Positions 25,706-34,386 of a DNA stretch of 40,690 nucleotides are shown in pieces. The position numbers were made by a program, and so were the translations under genes. Below the pieces are notes generated by a model. That model saw only the letters and a program-made list of their open reading frames with translations, searched no databases and was not told the DNA's origin. This stretch comes from an uncultured Oscillospiraceae bacterium (GTDB taxonomy: Bacteria; Bacillota; Clostridia; Oscillospirales; Acutalibacteraceae): the NCBI GenBank assembly GCA_900540535.1, contig UQGM01000021.1, forward strand, positions 1 through 40,690. The letters are read 5' to 3'. Every line of letters starts with the position of its first letter. Position 1 is the stretch's first letter.

Positions 25706-26995
25706 ATGGAAGAACGCAGCATTTATAAAGATATTGCCGAAAGGACCCAGGGCGATATTTATATAGGAGTCGTGGGACCTGTACGCACGGGAAAATCCAC
25801 ATTTATAAAGCGGTTTATGGATACCCTTGTTCTGCCCAATATTGAGGGGGATTATCAGCGTGAACGTGCAACTGATGAATTGCCTCAGTCGGCGGCGGGA
25901 CGTACGATTATGACCACAGAACCTAAATTTATCCCGGAGGATGCAGTGGAGATTTCGCTTCCGGGAGAAGCAAAGCTTAAAGTGAGAATGATTGACTGTG
26001 TAGGCTACATAGTTCCGAGCTCACTTGGATATGTTGAGGGAGAGCAGCCGAGAATGGTTCAGACCCCATGGTATGAACAGGAGATTCCCTTTAATATGGC
26101 GGCAGAAATAGGTACACGAAAGGTAATTTCCGAGCACTCCACCATAGGCCTTGTAATCACTACCGACGGCAGTATAAGCGATATTCCCCGTGATGAGTAC
26201 GAAGAGGCAGAGGAGCGGGTAATAGGAGAACTTAAAGAGATAGATAAACCCTTTATCGTGCTTTTAAACTGTATGTATCCCAATACCAACAACGCCCATG
26301 CACTTGCCGCAAAGCTTATGGATAAATACGCCGTTCCAGTAGTGCCCGTCAACTGCCTCGAGCTGGATGAAGAGGAAATCCGTCAGATACTTTCACAGGT
26401 GCTTTTTGAATTCCCCGTAAAGGAAATTTCAATTGACCTTCCCCGCTGGATAACTTCACTGAAACCTGACCACTGGCTCAGAAGCGCAGTATGTAAGGCA
26501 GTGGAAGAAGCGGCAAAGGATATAACCCATATCAGAGAAGTAAATTTACTTGCCGGAGATTTATGTTCCTGTGAGTATATTGAAAATGCGTCAATCAGTA
26601 ATATGGATTTGGCAAGCGGCAGCACAAGGATAAATGCCGTTATGAACCAGGAGCTTTTCTTTAAAGTCCTTGCGGAAACAACGGGCTTTGAAATTGAAAA
26701 TGAGCAGCATCTTATGAGCTGTATGTGCGAGCTTGCCGAGATGAAAAAATCCTACGATCGAATAAAGGGAGCCCTTGATGAGGTAGAGGCGACCGGTTAC
26801 GGAATTGTGATGCCGACTCTTGAGGAGCTTTCCCTTGAAGAACCTGAAATCATGCGTCAGGGCGGCAGGTACGGTGTAAGGCTTTGTGCTTCGGCTCCGT
26901 CAATACACATTGATTGTTACAAACAGAAACTGTTTTTGCATCCTTGTCTTAAGCAAGAAAGTTTTCAAATAATTTGTAAAAATAAAACGATGTAA
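25706..26995 (+). CDS. spoIVA: spoIVA, 5' part (codons 1-401) interrupted by a 13.3-kb element
   Basis: SpoIVA is the ATPase that polymerises on the outer forespore membrane as the base of the spore coat. Residues 1-401 are intact: Walker A GPVRTGKST (24-32, Lys30) and Asp97 in RMIDCVGY sit at the numbers I recall for the B. subtilis enzyme; the frame proceeds to GGRYGVRLCASAPSIH. At His401 (codon 26906-26908) the homology stops and 28 unrelated residues (IDCYKQKLFLHPC...) follow to the TAA at 26993. The missing C-terminal domain, needed in Bacillus for membrane targeting and coat docking, is encoded at 40209-40484. As it stands the product should be non-functional. AGGAGGAG precedes ATG 25706. 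Confidence 0.95.
   Translation: MEERSIYKDIAERTQGDIYIGVVGPVRTGKSTFIKRFMDTLVLPNIEGDYQRERATDELPQSAAGRTIMTTEPKFIPEDAVEISLPGEAKLKVRMIDCVGYIVPSSLGYVEGEQPRMVQTPWYEQEIPFNMAAEIGTRKVISEHSTIGLVITTDGSISDIPRDEYEEAEERVIGELKEIDKPFIVLLNCMYPNTNNAHALAAKLMDKYAVPVVPVNCLELDEEEIRQILSQVLFEFPVKEISIDLPRWITSLKPDHWLRSAVCKAVEEAAKDITHIREVNLLAGDLCSCEYIENASISNMDLASGSTRINAVMNQELFFKVLAETTGFEIENEQHLMSCMCELAEMKKSYDRIKGALDEVEATGYGIVMPTLEELSLEEPEIMRQGGRYGVRLCASAPSIHIDCYKQKLFLHPCLKQESFQIICKNKTM
26905..26932 (+). other. attL-like left junction of the spoIVA-intervening element
   Basis: The core CACAT (26906-26910) falls in codons His401-402 of spoIVA. On the element side, TTACAAACAGAAACTG (26917-26932) is the inverted match (15/16) of CAGCTTCTGTTTGTAA at 40181-40196 in the right junction. 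Such arms bind the C-terminal domains of large serine integrases. Confidence 0.8.
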
Positions 26996-27024
26996 CCCAC
27001 TGAAATGGGCTGCATCGTTTTTGT
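26984..27024. terminator. bidirectional terminator at the left end of the element
   Basis: AAAACGATG (26984-26992) pairs with CATCGTTTT (27013-27021), and an inner CCCA/TGGG stem is separated by a 3x3 internal loop. T-runs flank both sides. It ends the truncated spoIVA transcript and the small minus-strand gene. In the excised circle it would lie just after the recombinase gene. Confidence 0.85.
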
Positions 27025-27043
27025 TACGCTTTTTATAGACCTG

Positions 27044-27208
27044 TCACCATGGAGAAACACAGAGAAAAAAGTAAAACAATATAATAATCAGCACTATAAA
27101 TGCTGAGAGCAGACCTATAACGGTGCGTAGTCTGCTGTTAGCGATGCGGGATTCAATAAGCTGCTTTTGCATAAGCTCCAAAAGTTCTTTTATTTTTTCT
27201 TCATCCAT
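27044..27208 (-). CDS. small single-pass membrane protein with coiled-coil head
   Basis: A 54-residue protein: a charged helix MDEEKIKELLELMQKQLIES and then one transmembrane helix (VIGLLSAFIVLIIILFYFFL) ending almost at the C-terminus. The frame is open further upstream, but ATG 27208 has an AGGAGG seven bases away and is preferred. It has its own promoter (27281-27309) and a terminator. No family recognised. It lies at the left end of the element, directly inside the junction. Confidence 0.7.
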   Translation of the reverse strand: MDEEKIKELLELMQKQLIESRIANSRLRTVIGLLSAFIVLIIILFYFFLCVSPW

Positions 27209-27280
27209 ATTATGCTCCTCCTCAAATTTATTTGGCTTAATCCCATGTGTCAGTATATGATTTTCCATCGGTATGGCTGA

Positions 27281-27309
27281 ATTGTATCATTAATTGTTAT
27301 AATTGTAAA
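27281..27309 (-). promoter_or_regulatory. sigma-A promoter of the small membrane protein
   Basis: On the minus strand, TTTACA (complement of 27304-27309), 17 bases, TACAAT (complement of 27281-27286). Confidence 0.65.
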
Positions 27310-27491
27310 TAATTAAATGATATATTAAAAATATTTATGTATTATAACAAATCACAATGTCTTAAATTTTTGCTTGAGAAATATCATTGGTTATATTAGC
27401 CTAAAATCTGAATTTTCACACTGACAGGTAAAATAAGAATTTTCAAATAACTTTTCTGAAAACTCTTATGCAATTATAGAAATACTAAGTG

Positions 27492-27520
27492 TTGTATTTA
27501 TGCCCCGTTTGTGATATAAA
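27492..27520 (+). promoter_or_regulatory. promoter of the response regulator/kinase pair
   Basis: TTGTAT (27492-27497), 17 bases, TATAAA (27515-27520), followed by a small hairpin CCCGTT/AACGGG (27547-27564) before the AGAAGGA ribosome site. A second possible pair (TTGCTT-16-TATATT, 27370-27397) lies upstream. The rest of 27209-27491 is very AT-rich with no ORF. Confidence 0.6.
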
Positions 27521-27583
27521 AATTAAAAAGAGCAATCACATTATACCCGTTGTTTTAAACGGGCTTAAAAAGAAGGAATATAA

Positions 27584-28258
27584 ATGACATATAGAATTTT
27601 GATAGTTGAAGACGACCCTGGAATTGCGGGAGCCATAAAAAAGCAGGCGCAGATGTGGAATTTAAGCGCAAAGTGCGTTCAGAATTTTAGAAACGTCCTT
27701 TCTGAGTTTTCCGAATACGACCCACATTTAGTGCTCCTTGATATCACCTTGCCCTTTTTTAACGGCTATCACTGGTGCAGTGAAATACGAAAAGTGTCGA
27801 AAGTGCCTATTGTGTTTATTTCCTCCGCTTCCGATAATATGAATATCGTTATGGCAATGAATATGGGCGCTGATGACTTTATAGCAAAGCCCTTTGACCA
27901 GAGCGTACTTATGGCAAAAATTCAGGCGATGCTCCGCCGTACCTATGATTTCGCCTCATCTGTTCCCATTCTCGAGCACAGGGGAGCTGTGCTTAATACG
28001 GGAGATAATACCCTTACCTATAATGATGAAAAAATCTCCCTTACAAAAAACGAATACCGTATATTGCTTGCTTTAATGGAGAATAAGGGGAAAATCGTAA
28101 GCCGTGAAAAGCTTATGGAAAAGCTTTGGGAAACGGATAGCTTTGTAGATGAGAATACCTTGACAGTAAACGTAAACAGGCTAAGAAAGAAACTTGATTC
28201 TTCGGAACTTAAAGATTTTATCACAACAAAATTCGGAGTAGGCTACATGATTGAATAA
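27584..28258 (+). CDS. OmpR-family response regulator, BceR-like
   Basis: A 224-residue two-domain regulator. The receiver has acidic ED10D11, phosphoacceptor Asp53 in LVLLDITLPF and the KPFD lysine. A winged-helix DNA-binding domain follows (about 130-224, ISLTKNEYRILLALM...VNVNRLRKKL...GVGYMIE). It is next to an intramembrane-sensing kinase and a BceAB-type transporter, and a perfect BceR-type box precedes the transporter genes, so it is the predicted activator of bceAB in response to antimicrobial peptides. ATG 27584 follows AGAAGGA. Confidence 0.9.
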   Translation: MTYRILIVEDDPGIAGAIKKQAQMWNLSAKCVQNFRNVLSEFSEYDPHLVLLDITLPFFNGYHWCSEIRKVSKVPIVFISSASDNMNIVMAMNMGADDFIAKPFDQSVLMAKIQAMLRRTYDFASSVPILEHRGAVLNTGDNTLTYNDEKISLTKNEYRILLALMENKGKIVSREKLMEKLWETDSFVDENTLTVNVNRLRKKLDSSELKDFITTKFGVGYMIE

Positions 28259-28269
28259 AGGAGCTTAAA

Positions 28270-29262
28270 ATGAAATTTCTGTTTATGTATTTAGGAAAAA
28301 GGAAAAAATCACTTTTAGTATTTTTTCTGTTTGTTATAGTTTTCGGCGGAGTTTTTTTCCTTTACAGCCTGCCTTTAAAAGCCGTACTCTATCCTATGCT
28401 TATATGTGTGATAATAGGCGGAATAATTTTGTTTCTTGATTATAAAAAGGCATACAGTAAGCATAAGCGGCTTACAGAAATAGAGAAATTAAATTCCGCT
28501 TTAATGGAGCGGTTTCCCGCTTTGGAAACCCAGGATGATATAGACTATCAGAATATAATTGAGTCCTTGAGGGAAGAGATAAAGGAGCTTGAGACAAAGG
28601 CGGATATACGCTATCAGGATACGGTTGATTATTATACAACCTGGGTGCATCAGATTAAAACGCCTATTGCCTCTATGCGTCTTACTCTTCAAAATGAGGA
28701 CTCAGATACGGCAAGGCAGATTTCTGAGGATCTTTTCAGAATTGAGCAGTATGTAGAAATGGTGCTTACGTTTTTGAGAATGGGCTCCGATTCCACTGAC
28801 TATATTTTCAGAGAATATGACCTTGATGAAATTGTAAAGGGATGCGTTAAAAAGTTTGCATCGCAGTTTATACGTAAAAAGATCAAACTTCAATACGAGC
28901 CCCTTAATGTAAAGGTGCTCACCGATGAAAAATGGCTTTCCTTTGTAATTGAGCAGCTTTTATCCAATGCCGTTAAATACACTCCGTCGGAGGGAAAGGT
29001 CACAATCGACCTTGAAAATGAAAAAACACTCTATATCGGGGATACAGGCATAGGAATAGCTTCTGAGGATCTGCCAAGAATTTTTGAAAAGGGATACACA
29101 GGCTATAACGGACGCAGCGATAAAAAGGCCAGCGGACTTGGGCTTTATCTCTGTAAGTGTATTTGTGACAATCTCGGCAACAGTATAACAGCAGATTCAT
29201 CGCCGGACATGGGAACTGTTATAAGAATAAATTTAAACAAAGAGGAACTTAAAACAGAATAA
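28270..29262 (+). CDS. Intramembrane-sensing histidine kinase, BceS-like
   Basis: A 330-residue kinase with two N-terminal transmembrane helices (about 14-33 and 37-57) separated by only a few residues, hence no extracellular sensor, typical of BceS-type kinases that take their signal from the partner transporter. The phosphoacceptor is His127 in TTWVHQIKTPIASMRL; the ATPase domain shows NAVKYTP, GDTGIGI and SGLGLYLCKC. It starts 11 bases after the regulator with AAAGGAG, so the two are co-translated. Confidence 0.92.
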   Translation: MKFLFMYLGKRKKSLLVFFLFVIVFGGVFFLYSLPLKAVLYPMLICVIIGGIILFLDYKKAYSKHKRLTEIEKLNSALMERFPALETQDDIDYQNIIESLREEIKELETKADIRYQDTVDYYTTWVHQIKTPIASMRLTLQNEDSDTARQISEDLFRIEQYVEMVLTFLRMGSDSTDYIFREYDLDEIVKGCVKKFASQFIRKKIKLQYEPLNVKVLTDEKWLSFVIEQLLSNAVKYTPSEGKVTIDLENEKTLYIGDTGIGIASEDLPRIFEKGYTGYNGRSDKKASGLGLYLCKCICDNLGNSITADSSPDMGTVIRINLNKEELKTE

Positions 29263-29266
29263 TCAT

Positions 29267-29342
29267 CTTACAAAAGTGTAAGAAATAAGAGGGGAAATGT
29301 AAGCCGAATCTATGGAGGCGACTTTCCCTTTTTTGTTACAAT
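29267..29342 (+). promoter_or_regulatory. BceR-type operator and promoter of the transporter genes
   Basis: CTTACAAAAGTGTAAG (29267-29282) is the palindrome TTACA-N4-TGTAA described for BceR-like regulators. A TACAAT -10 candidate lies at 29337-29342 with no good -35, as expected for an activator-dependent promoter. The transporter starts at 29376. Confidence 0.8.
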
Positions 29343-29375
29343 AAGGCTGCAAAAAAGAAAAGGAGGCAAAAGTCT

Positions 29376-30140
29376 ATGAGTATTTTGGAAGTAGACGCAC
29401 TTAAAAAGACATATACAACCCGTTTTGGCGGAAGCAAAGTAGAGGCTTTGAAAAATGTATCCTTCAGAGTTGAAGAGGGAGAGTATGTAGCCATAATGGG
29501 TGAATCGGGTTCAGGTAAAACAACCCTTCTTAATATTCTTGCAGCTCTTGATAAACCCACAGGAGGCAGCGTAAGACTTGACGGACAGGATTTGTCAAAA
29601 ATCAAGGAATCTGAAATTGCAGCTTTCCGTCGTGATAATTTAGGCTTTGTTTTTCAGGATTTTAATCTTCTCGATACATTCTCCCTTGAGGATAATATAT
29701 ATCTTCCCCTTGTTCTTGCGGGAAAGAATCCAAATGAGATGAAAGAGAGAATAAAGCCCATAGCGGAAACTCTCGGAATAACATCTCTTCTTAAAAAATA
29801 CCCTTATGAGGTATCAGGCGGACAAAAGCAGCGTGCAGCTGTTGCAAGAGCTCTTATAACAAATCCACGCCTTGTCCTTGCCGATGAGCCTACTGGAGCA
29901 CTTGACTCCAAGGCTACCGATGAACTTTTAGGACTTTTCGGAAAAATCAATGCAGCAGGACAGACAGTGCTCATGGTTACTCACTCGGTAAAGGCTGCAA
30001 GTCATGCGGGACGCGTGCTGTTCATAAAGGACGGAGAAGTATTCCATCAGATTTATAAAGGTGACAGCACCGAAAACGAGTTCTATCAGAAAATTTCAGA
30101 TACTCTTACTCTTCTGGCAACAGGCGGTGAGCGCAAATGA
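29376..30140 (+). CDS. ABC transporter ATP-binding protein, BceA-like
   Basis: A 254-residue ATPase of the MacB/LolD/BceA group. Walker A GESGSGKTT (about 47-55), Q-loop FVFQDFNLLD, signature VSGGQKQRAAVARAL, Walker B LVLADEPTGALD and the H-loop in MVTHSVKAAS are all intact. With the permease downstream it would release peptide antibiotics from lipid II-cycle targets and signal to the kinase. AAAGGAGG precedes ATG 29376; it overlaps the permease gene by four bases (ATGA). Confidence 0.95.
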   Translation: MSILEVDALKKTYTTRFGGSKVEALKNVSFRVEEGEYVAIMGESGSGKTTLLNILAALDKPTGGSVRLDGQDLSKIKESEIAAFRRDNLGFVFQDFNLLDTFSLEDNIYLPLVLAGKNPNEMKERIKPIAETLGITSLLKKYPYEVSGGQKQRAAVARALITNPRLVLADEPTGALDSKATDELLGLFGKINAAGQTVLMVTHSVKAASHAGRVLFIKDGEVFHQIYKGDSTENEFYQKISDTLTLLATGGERK

Positions 30141-32194
30141 AAAGAGGATTTTACGAAAAGCTCGCCTATACGGGAATAAAGAAAAACAAAAAGCTTTATA
30201 CCCCATACATCTTAACCTGCATCGGTATGGTTATGATGACGTATATCATTTCCTATTTAACCTACAGCGAAACAATCAGAAGTATGCGTGGCGGAAACGA
30301 AATTCAGGGATTCCTCGGTATGGGCTTCGGAGTAATGAGTGTTTTCTCTCTGATTTTCCTGTTCTATACAAACTCCTTTCTTCTCAGAAGAAGAAAAAAG
30401 GAATTCGGTCTTTATAATATCCTTGGCATGGGCAAAAAGAATCTTGCCGTAGTCCTCATGTGGGAAAGTTTGTTTATTGCAGTTATCTCAATAGTGTGCG
30501 GAATTCTTTCAGGCGTTGTTTTTTCAAAGCTTGCAGAACTCTGTCTCATTAAAATGCTTCAGGGTACTGCTGAGTTCGGAATGACTGTAAAATTTTCTTC
30601 AATATGGCAGACAGCGCTTCTTTTTGCGGGAATATTTCTTCTTATTTTCATTAATACCCTTCGTCAGATTCATCTTACCAATCCAATCGAACTTCTTCAC
30701 AGTGAAAATGCCGGCGAGAAGCCCCCAAAGGCAAACTGGCTTTTAGCTCTGGCAGGAGCCGTTATCTTAGGCGGAGCCTATTACCTTGCAGTTACCATTG
30801 AAGACCCCGTAACTGCTCTTACATGGTTCTTTGTAGCGGTTGTAATGGTAATTATCGGAACTTATCTGCTTTTTGTAGCAGGTTCTGTTGCCCTTTGCAA
30901 AATACTCCAAAAAAATAAAAAGTATTATTACAAAACAAATCATTTCGTTTCTGTTTCCTCAATGATTTATCGTATGAAGAGAAACGGCGCAGGACTTGCT
31001 TCAATCTGTATTCTGTGTACTATGGTTCTCGTTATGGTATCCTCTACCGTATGCCTTTATTCGGGCACTGAGGACAGCCTTCGCACAAGATATCCGAGAC
31101 ACATTAATATTCAGGCTAATGTAAAAGATTATTCTGAAATCGGTCCGGAGACACTCTACAAAATTCGCTCTGTTGCCACTGAAGAAACAGCTAAGCTGGG
31201 GGCGGAACCTCAGAATCTTCTCGATTATCGTGTAGCTGCTATTGCGGGATACGATGTTGCAGACGGTGTTATCGACATTGGTGTAAATAATTTGACGGAG
31301 CTTTCTGATGTCTGGCAGATATTCATAGTGCCTGTTGAGGACTACAACCGCTTAATGGGTAAAAATGTAACTCTCGATGAAGACGAAGCGATTATATACA
31401 CAACCAAGATGGGACAGTACGATAATTCTACTATCGCTATCGGTAACAGCGATCCTCTCAGAATAAAGGAAAAGGTTACAGATTTTGTAGACAACGGTGT
31501 TGACGCAATGCAGATATTCCCCAGTATGTGCATTTTCGTGTCTGATTTCAATGAAAAAATAGAACCGATTAAGGCATATAAGGACAATAACGGTGATCCG
31601 ATTATACAATACTCATGGTTCTACGCCTTTGACCTCGATTTAGATGATGAAACACAAATTGAGCTTGAAAAGACCCTTTCAAACGAAATGCTTGCAATTC
31701 AGAAGCAGGTGGTCAGTGAAACAGGGGATGAGGAGTTCTATATTGTCTGCGAAGGAGTATCAGCGGAGAGAGCGGGATTCTACGGCCTTTACGGCGGACT
31801 TTTCTTCCTGGGTGTGCTTTTGGGAATAGTCTTTATTTTCGCCGCAGTGCTTATTATTTACTATAAGCAGGTTTCCGAAGGATATGAAGACCAGTCAAGA
31901 TTTGATATTATGCAGAAAGTGGGCATGACAAAGAAAGAGATAAGAAAGAGCATAAACTCTCAGATCCTTACGGTATTCTTCCTGCCTCTTGTAACTGCGG
32001 GAATACACCTTGCCTTTGCTTTCCCGCTTATTAAAAAGCTGCTTATGCTTTTCAGCCTGACCAATACAGGTCTTCTTATAGGTGTTACAGTAGCTTGTTA
32101 TCTTATCTTTGCACTGTTCTATGTAATAGTTTACCGTTTGACCTCCGGAGCTTATTATTCCATAGTAAGCGGAGCCAAGGAGGAAAATGAATGA
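30137..32194 (+). CDS. ABC transporter permease, BceB-like
   Basis: A 685-residue FtsX-type permease. Hydrophobic segments cluster in an N-terminal bundle (first near residues 20-45, then pairs at about 55-75, 105-135, 155-180, 200-260 and 285-310), followed by a large soluble extracellular loop (about 315-555), then three closing helices (about 560-585, 620-640 and 645-670). This matches the ten-helix BceB plan with a peptide-sensing extracellular domain between helices 7 and 8. Four-base overlaps join it to the ATPase before and the accessory gene after, so all three are translationally coupled. Confidence 0.92.
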   Translation: MKRGFYEKLAYTGIKKNKKLYTPYILTCIGMVMMTYIISYLTYSETIRSMRGGNEIQGFLGMGFGVMSVFSLIFLFYTNSFLLRRRKKEFGLYNILGMGKKNLAVVLMWESLFIAVISIVCGILSGVVFSKLAELCLIKMLQGTAEFGMTVKFSSIWQTALLFAGIFLLIFINTLRQIHLTNPIELLHSENAGEKPPKANWLLALAGAVILGGAYYLAVTIEDPVTALTWFFVAVVMVIIGTYLLFVAGSVALCKILQKNKKYYYKTNHFVSVSSMIYRMKRNGAGLASICILCTMVLVMVSSTVCLYSGTEDSLRTRYPRHINIQANVKDYSEIGPETLYKIRSVATEETAKLGAEPQNLLDYRVAAIAGYDVADGVIDIGVNNLTELSDVWQIFIVPVEDYNRLMGKNVTLDEDEAIIYTTKMGQYDNSTIAIGNSDPLRIKEKVTDFVDNGVDAMQIFPSMCIFVSDFNEKIEPIKAYKDNNGDPIIQYSWFYAFDLDLDDETQIELEKTLSNEMLAIQKQVVSETGDEEFYIVCEGVSAERAGFYGLYGGLFFLGVLLGIVFIFAAVLIIYYKQVSEGYEDQSRFDIMQKVGMTKKEIRKSINSQILTVFFLPLVTAGIHLAFAFPLIKKLLMLFSLTNTGLLIGVTVACYLIFALFYVIVYRLTSGAYYSIVSGAKEENE

Positions 32195-32682
32195 AAAAAA
32201 TCATAGCGGCTATTGCTGTTGTAATTCTGATATCTTCCTTTGCTTTATGTCGACTCAATTATGAAAGTCCCGAAACGGTAATGAGCCAGCTTGACAGCAT
32301 TGCGGGGAAAATCGGTAATTCTCAGATAACTGCTGATGAAGCCCTTATCGGCACAAGAAACAACGCCCAAGATGAGTATACCGGAGAATACCGTTCGCTG
32401 TGCGACGGACAGACGGGCAGGGATGTAATTTTCGGCGGGGGTTCTATTGAAAAGCGCCGTGTGCGTATTCACGGACATATCGGTTTAAAGTCAGGAGAAG
32501 CCACTGTGCGAATAAGAATGAACTCTGTTGCAACTGAGCTTCAAACTGATGAAGACGGATATTTTGAAACAGTACTCGATATGTCAAGCGGCGGAAATTA
32601 TATTATGGTTGATTATAAAAATTTCAGCGGCAGTATAGAGCTTATTTCGGAATACTGCCCTGAAACATCAGAAACAATATGA
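32191..32682 (+). CDS. exported or membrane-tethered accessory protein of the transporter operon
   Basis: A 163-residue protein with an N-terminal hydrophobic segment (about 3-19, IIAAIAVVILISSFALC) and a soluble remainder. Cys20 follows F-A-L, which is not a canonical lipobox, so lipoprotein status is doubtful. The C-terminal half (about 85-155) has a beta-sandwich look with VRIHGHIGLKSGEATVRI and an LQTDEDGYFETVLDMSSG turn recalling carboxypeptidase-regulatory-like folds. It overlaps the permease stop codon by four bases, so it is part of the detoxification operon. No named family. Confidence 0.7.
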   Translation: MKKIIAAIAVVILISSFALCRLNYESPETVMSQLDSIAGKIGNSQITADEALIGTRNNAQDEYTGEYRSLCDGQTGRDVIFGGGSIEKRRVRIHGHIGLKSGEATVRIRMNSVATELQTDEDGYFETVLDMSSGGNYIMVDYKNFSGSIELISEYCPETSETI

Positions 32683-32710
32683 CAAAAGCGTCAGGAGGTT
32701 AAAAAAGTAT

Positions 32711-32920
32711 ATGTCAAATTCCATGTGCAGCACAAATCCCATATATGAAAGGAGTATCAGTGTGAGCGAATGCGTAAGTAATGTAATTGCCTATATTGCC
32801 CTAATAATCATTTCTGTGCTTGCAATTCCCTTTGTAATACTTATAGGACTTATTTTGGGAATCTGGACTTTGGCAGATAAAATTCTTGCTTTTATAGACA
32901 GGAAAAACAATACATTTTAA
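32711..32920 (+). CDS. small membrane protein at the end of the transporter operon
   Basis: A 69-residue protein with a hydrophobic stretch of about 30 residues (NVIAYIALIIISVLAIPFVILIGLILGIW), long enough for a re-entrant or strongly hydrophobic single helix. Two starts are equally well supported: ATG 32711 after CAGGAGG, and GTG 32762 after AAAGGAG, which gives 52 residues. It lies 28 bases after the accessory gene and is followed by a terminator. Function unknown; small partner proteins of transporters are a plausible comparison only. Confidence 0.6.
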   Translation: MSNSMCSTNPIYERSISVSECVSNVIAYIALIIISVLAIPFVILIGLILGIWTLADKILAFIDRKNNTF

Positions 32921-32961
32921 ATTTTCTGACGTTTAGCAGTTTGCTTATTTCTATTAACACA

Positions 32962-32992
32962 AAAGAGCGGCCGGATTTTCCGACCGCTCTCA
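32962..32992. terminator. terminator between the transporter operon and the MATE gene
   Basis: AGAGCGGCCGG (32964-32974) pairs with CCGACCGCTCT (32980-32990) with one mismatch, short loop. On the minus strand a TTTTGTG tract follows it, ending MATE transcription; on the plus strand the downstream tract (CACTTTATTTATTTTTAC) is T-rich. Confidence 0.7.
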
Positions 32993-33004
32993 CTTTATTT
33001 ATTT

Positions 33005-34348
33005 TTACAGGTCTTTTGCCCTATGTGATACAGATTTTTTATATATGAAATATGAAATTACGGCAGTTATAAGCTCCGCTACCCAGAAGGAGTGCCATAC
33101 ACCTACGGCACCGAATATGAGATCTAAAATATAGGCCGCTGGAACCGTTATAACAGCATATCTCATTAAAGAGATAATCAATGAGGGCATTCCCTTTCCA
33201 AGGCCTTCCAGAGCCCCTGAAGAGATGACAGAAACGGTTGAGACAATAAAACCAAGGCTGATAATTCTCAGCGCACTTGTGCCGATGGCGATTGTATCGA
33301 CGTTTGAAGTAAACAGTCCTATGAGCTGAGCGGGGATAACCCAGCACAGAACAGTGCCAAGGAGCATGATTGCCGTCGAAAGAGAAAGGGAGGTCATATA
33401 TATTTTTTTAACCCTTGCGTGCTCTCCGGCTCCGTAATTATATCCTATTAAGGGACGTATACCCTGAACAATTCCGTTTGCGGGAAGATAGAGGAAAGTC
33501 TGAAGCTTGTAATAAACTCCCAGTACAAGCACATAGGCCTGTGAGTAAACGGAAAGGATAACGTTCAGTGAGGATACAAGCAGTGACGGCAGTGCAATAT
33601 TGAGCGATGCAGGAATGCCGATAGTGTAAAGCTTTTTGATGATGTTTTTGTCAAATGAAAAATACTTAAGGCTTATTTTAACATGAAGAGGTTTGAAGAT
33701 ATAGAAGACAACGTATATCAAAAGGCTTATAGTCTGACCTATGCCCGTTGCCAGCGCCGCACCTTCTATGCCCATTTCGGGGAAAAATCCTATTCCGAAA
33801 ATAAGAATCGGGTCGAGTATGATATTTGCTATGCATCCGCAGAGCATCGCAATCATTGTAAGAGTCATTTTTCCTACGGACTGGAAAATTTTCTCAAAGG
33901 ACATTCCCAAAGCTATAATAACCCCGAAACTGAAAGCGATATATGAATATCTTAAACCAAGGTCAATTACAGCCGCATCCTCCGTGAACATTTTTAAAAA
34001 TGCGGGAAGAAAAGCTATGCAGCCGATTGTAAGGATAACGCCGTGGAGGGTATTTAAAAACAGCCCCTGAGTTGCGGCGATATTGGCTTTATCAAAATTC
34101 TTCGCTCCAAGATTATAGGAAATAACTGCGTTTATTCCTATGGCAAAGCCTATGGTAACAGCGTTTATAAAATTCTGCATAGGGAAAATAAGCGACAGCG
34201 CAGTAATGGCATCCTCGCTTATCTTTGCAACAAAGAAGCTGTCAATTATGTTGTACAGAGATGTCACCATCATAGAGAGCACCATGGGCAGGGACATTGA
34301 CAGTACAAGAGGCAAAATTGGCTTGTCTTTCATAAAAGTCTGGTTCAT
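33005..34348 (-). CDS. MATE-family multidrug efflux transporter
   Basis: A 447-residue membrane protein with twelve predicted helices in two homologous halves, matching MATE pumps that export cationic drugs using Na+ or H+. Typical segments are MSLPMVLSMMVTSLYNIID, FINAVTIGFAIGINAVISYN and the second-half IRPLIGYNYGAGEHARVKK. AAAGGAG precedes ATG 34348. The roughly 120-base leader contains an intrinsic terminator before the ribosome site, so expression is probably controlled by transcription attenuation. Confidence 0.93.
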   Translation of the reverse strand: MNQTFMKDKPILPLVLSMSLPMVLSMMVTSLYNIIDSFFVAKISEDAITALSLIFPMQNFINAVTIGFAIGINAVISYNLGAKNFDKANIAATQGLFLNTLHGVILTIGCIAFLPAFLKMFTEDAAVIDLGLRYSYIAFSFGVIIALGMSFEKIFQSVGKMTLTMIAMLCGCIANIILDPILIFGIGFFPEMGIEGAALATGIGQTISLLIYVVFYIFKPLHVKISLKYFSFDKNIIKKLYTIGIPASLNIALPSLLVSSLNVILSVYSQAYVLVLGVYYKLQTFLYLPANGIVQGIRPLIGYNYGAGEHARVKKIYMTSLSLSTAIMLLGTVLCWVIPAQLIGLFTSNVDTIAIGTSALRIISLGFIVSTVSVISSGALEGLGKGMPSLIISLMRYAVITVPAAYILDLIFGAVGVWHSFWVAELITAVISYFIYKKSVSHRAKDL

Positions 34349-34386
34349 TAATCGGAAACTCCTTTAATTACGTAAAATCTGCTCAT

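Noticed and set aside
25706..26995. spoIVA as an ordinary pseudogene of a strain that lost sporulation
   Set aside because: Both halves are undecayed, the join is exact in frame and length, and a recombinase with matching att arms is present. Permanent loss would be expected to leave mutations in the unused 3' part.
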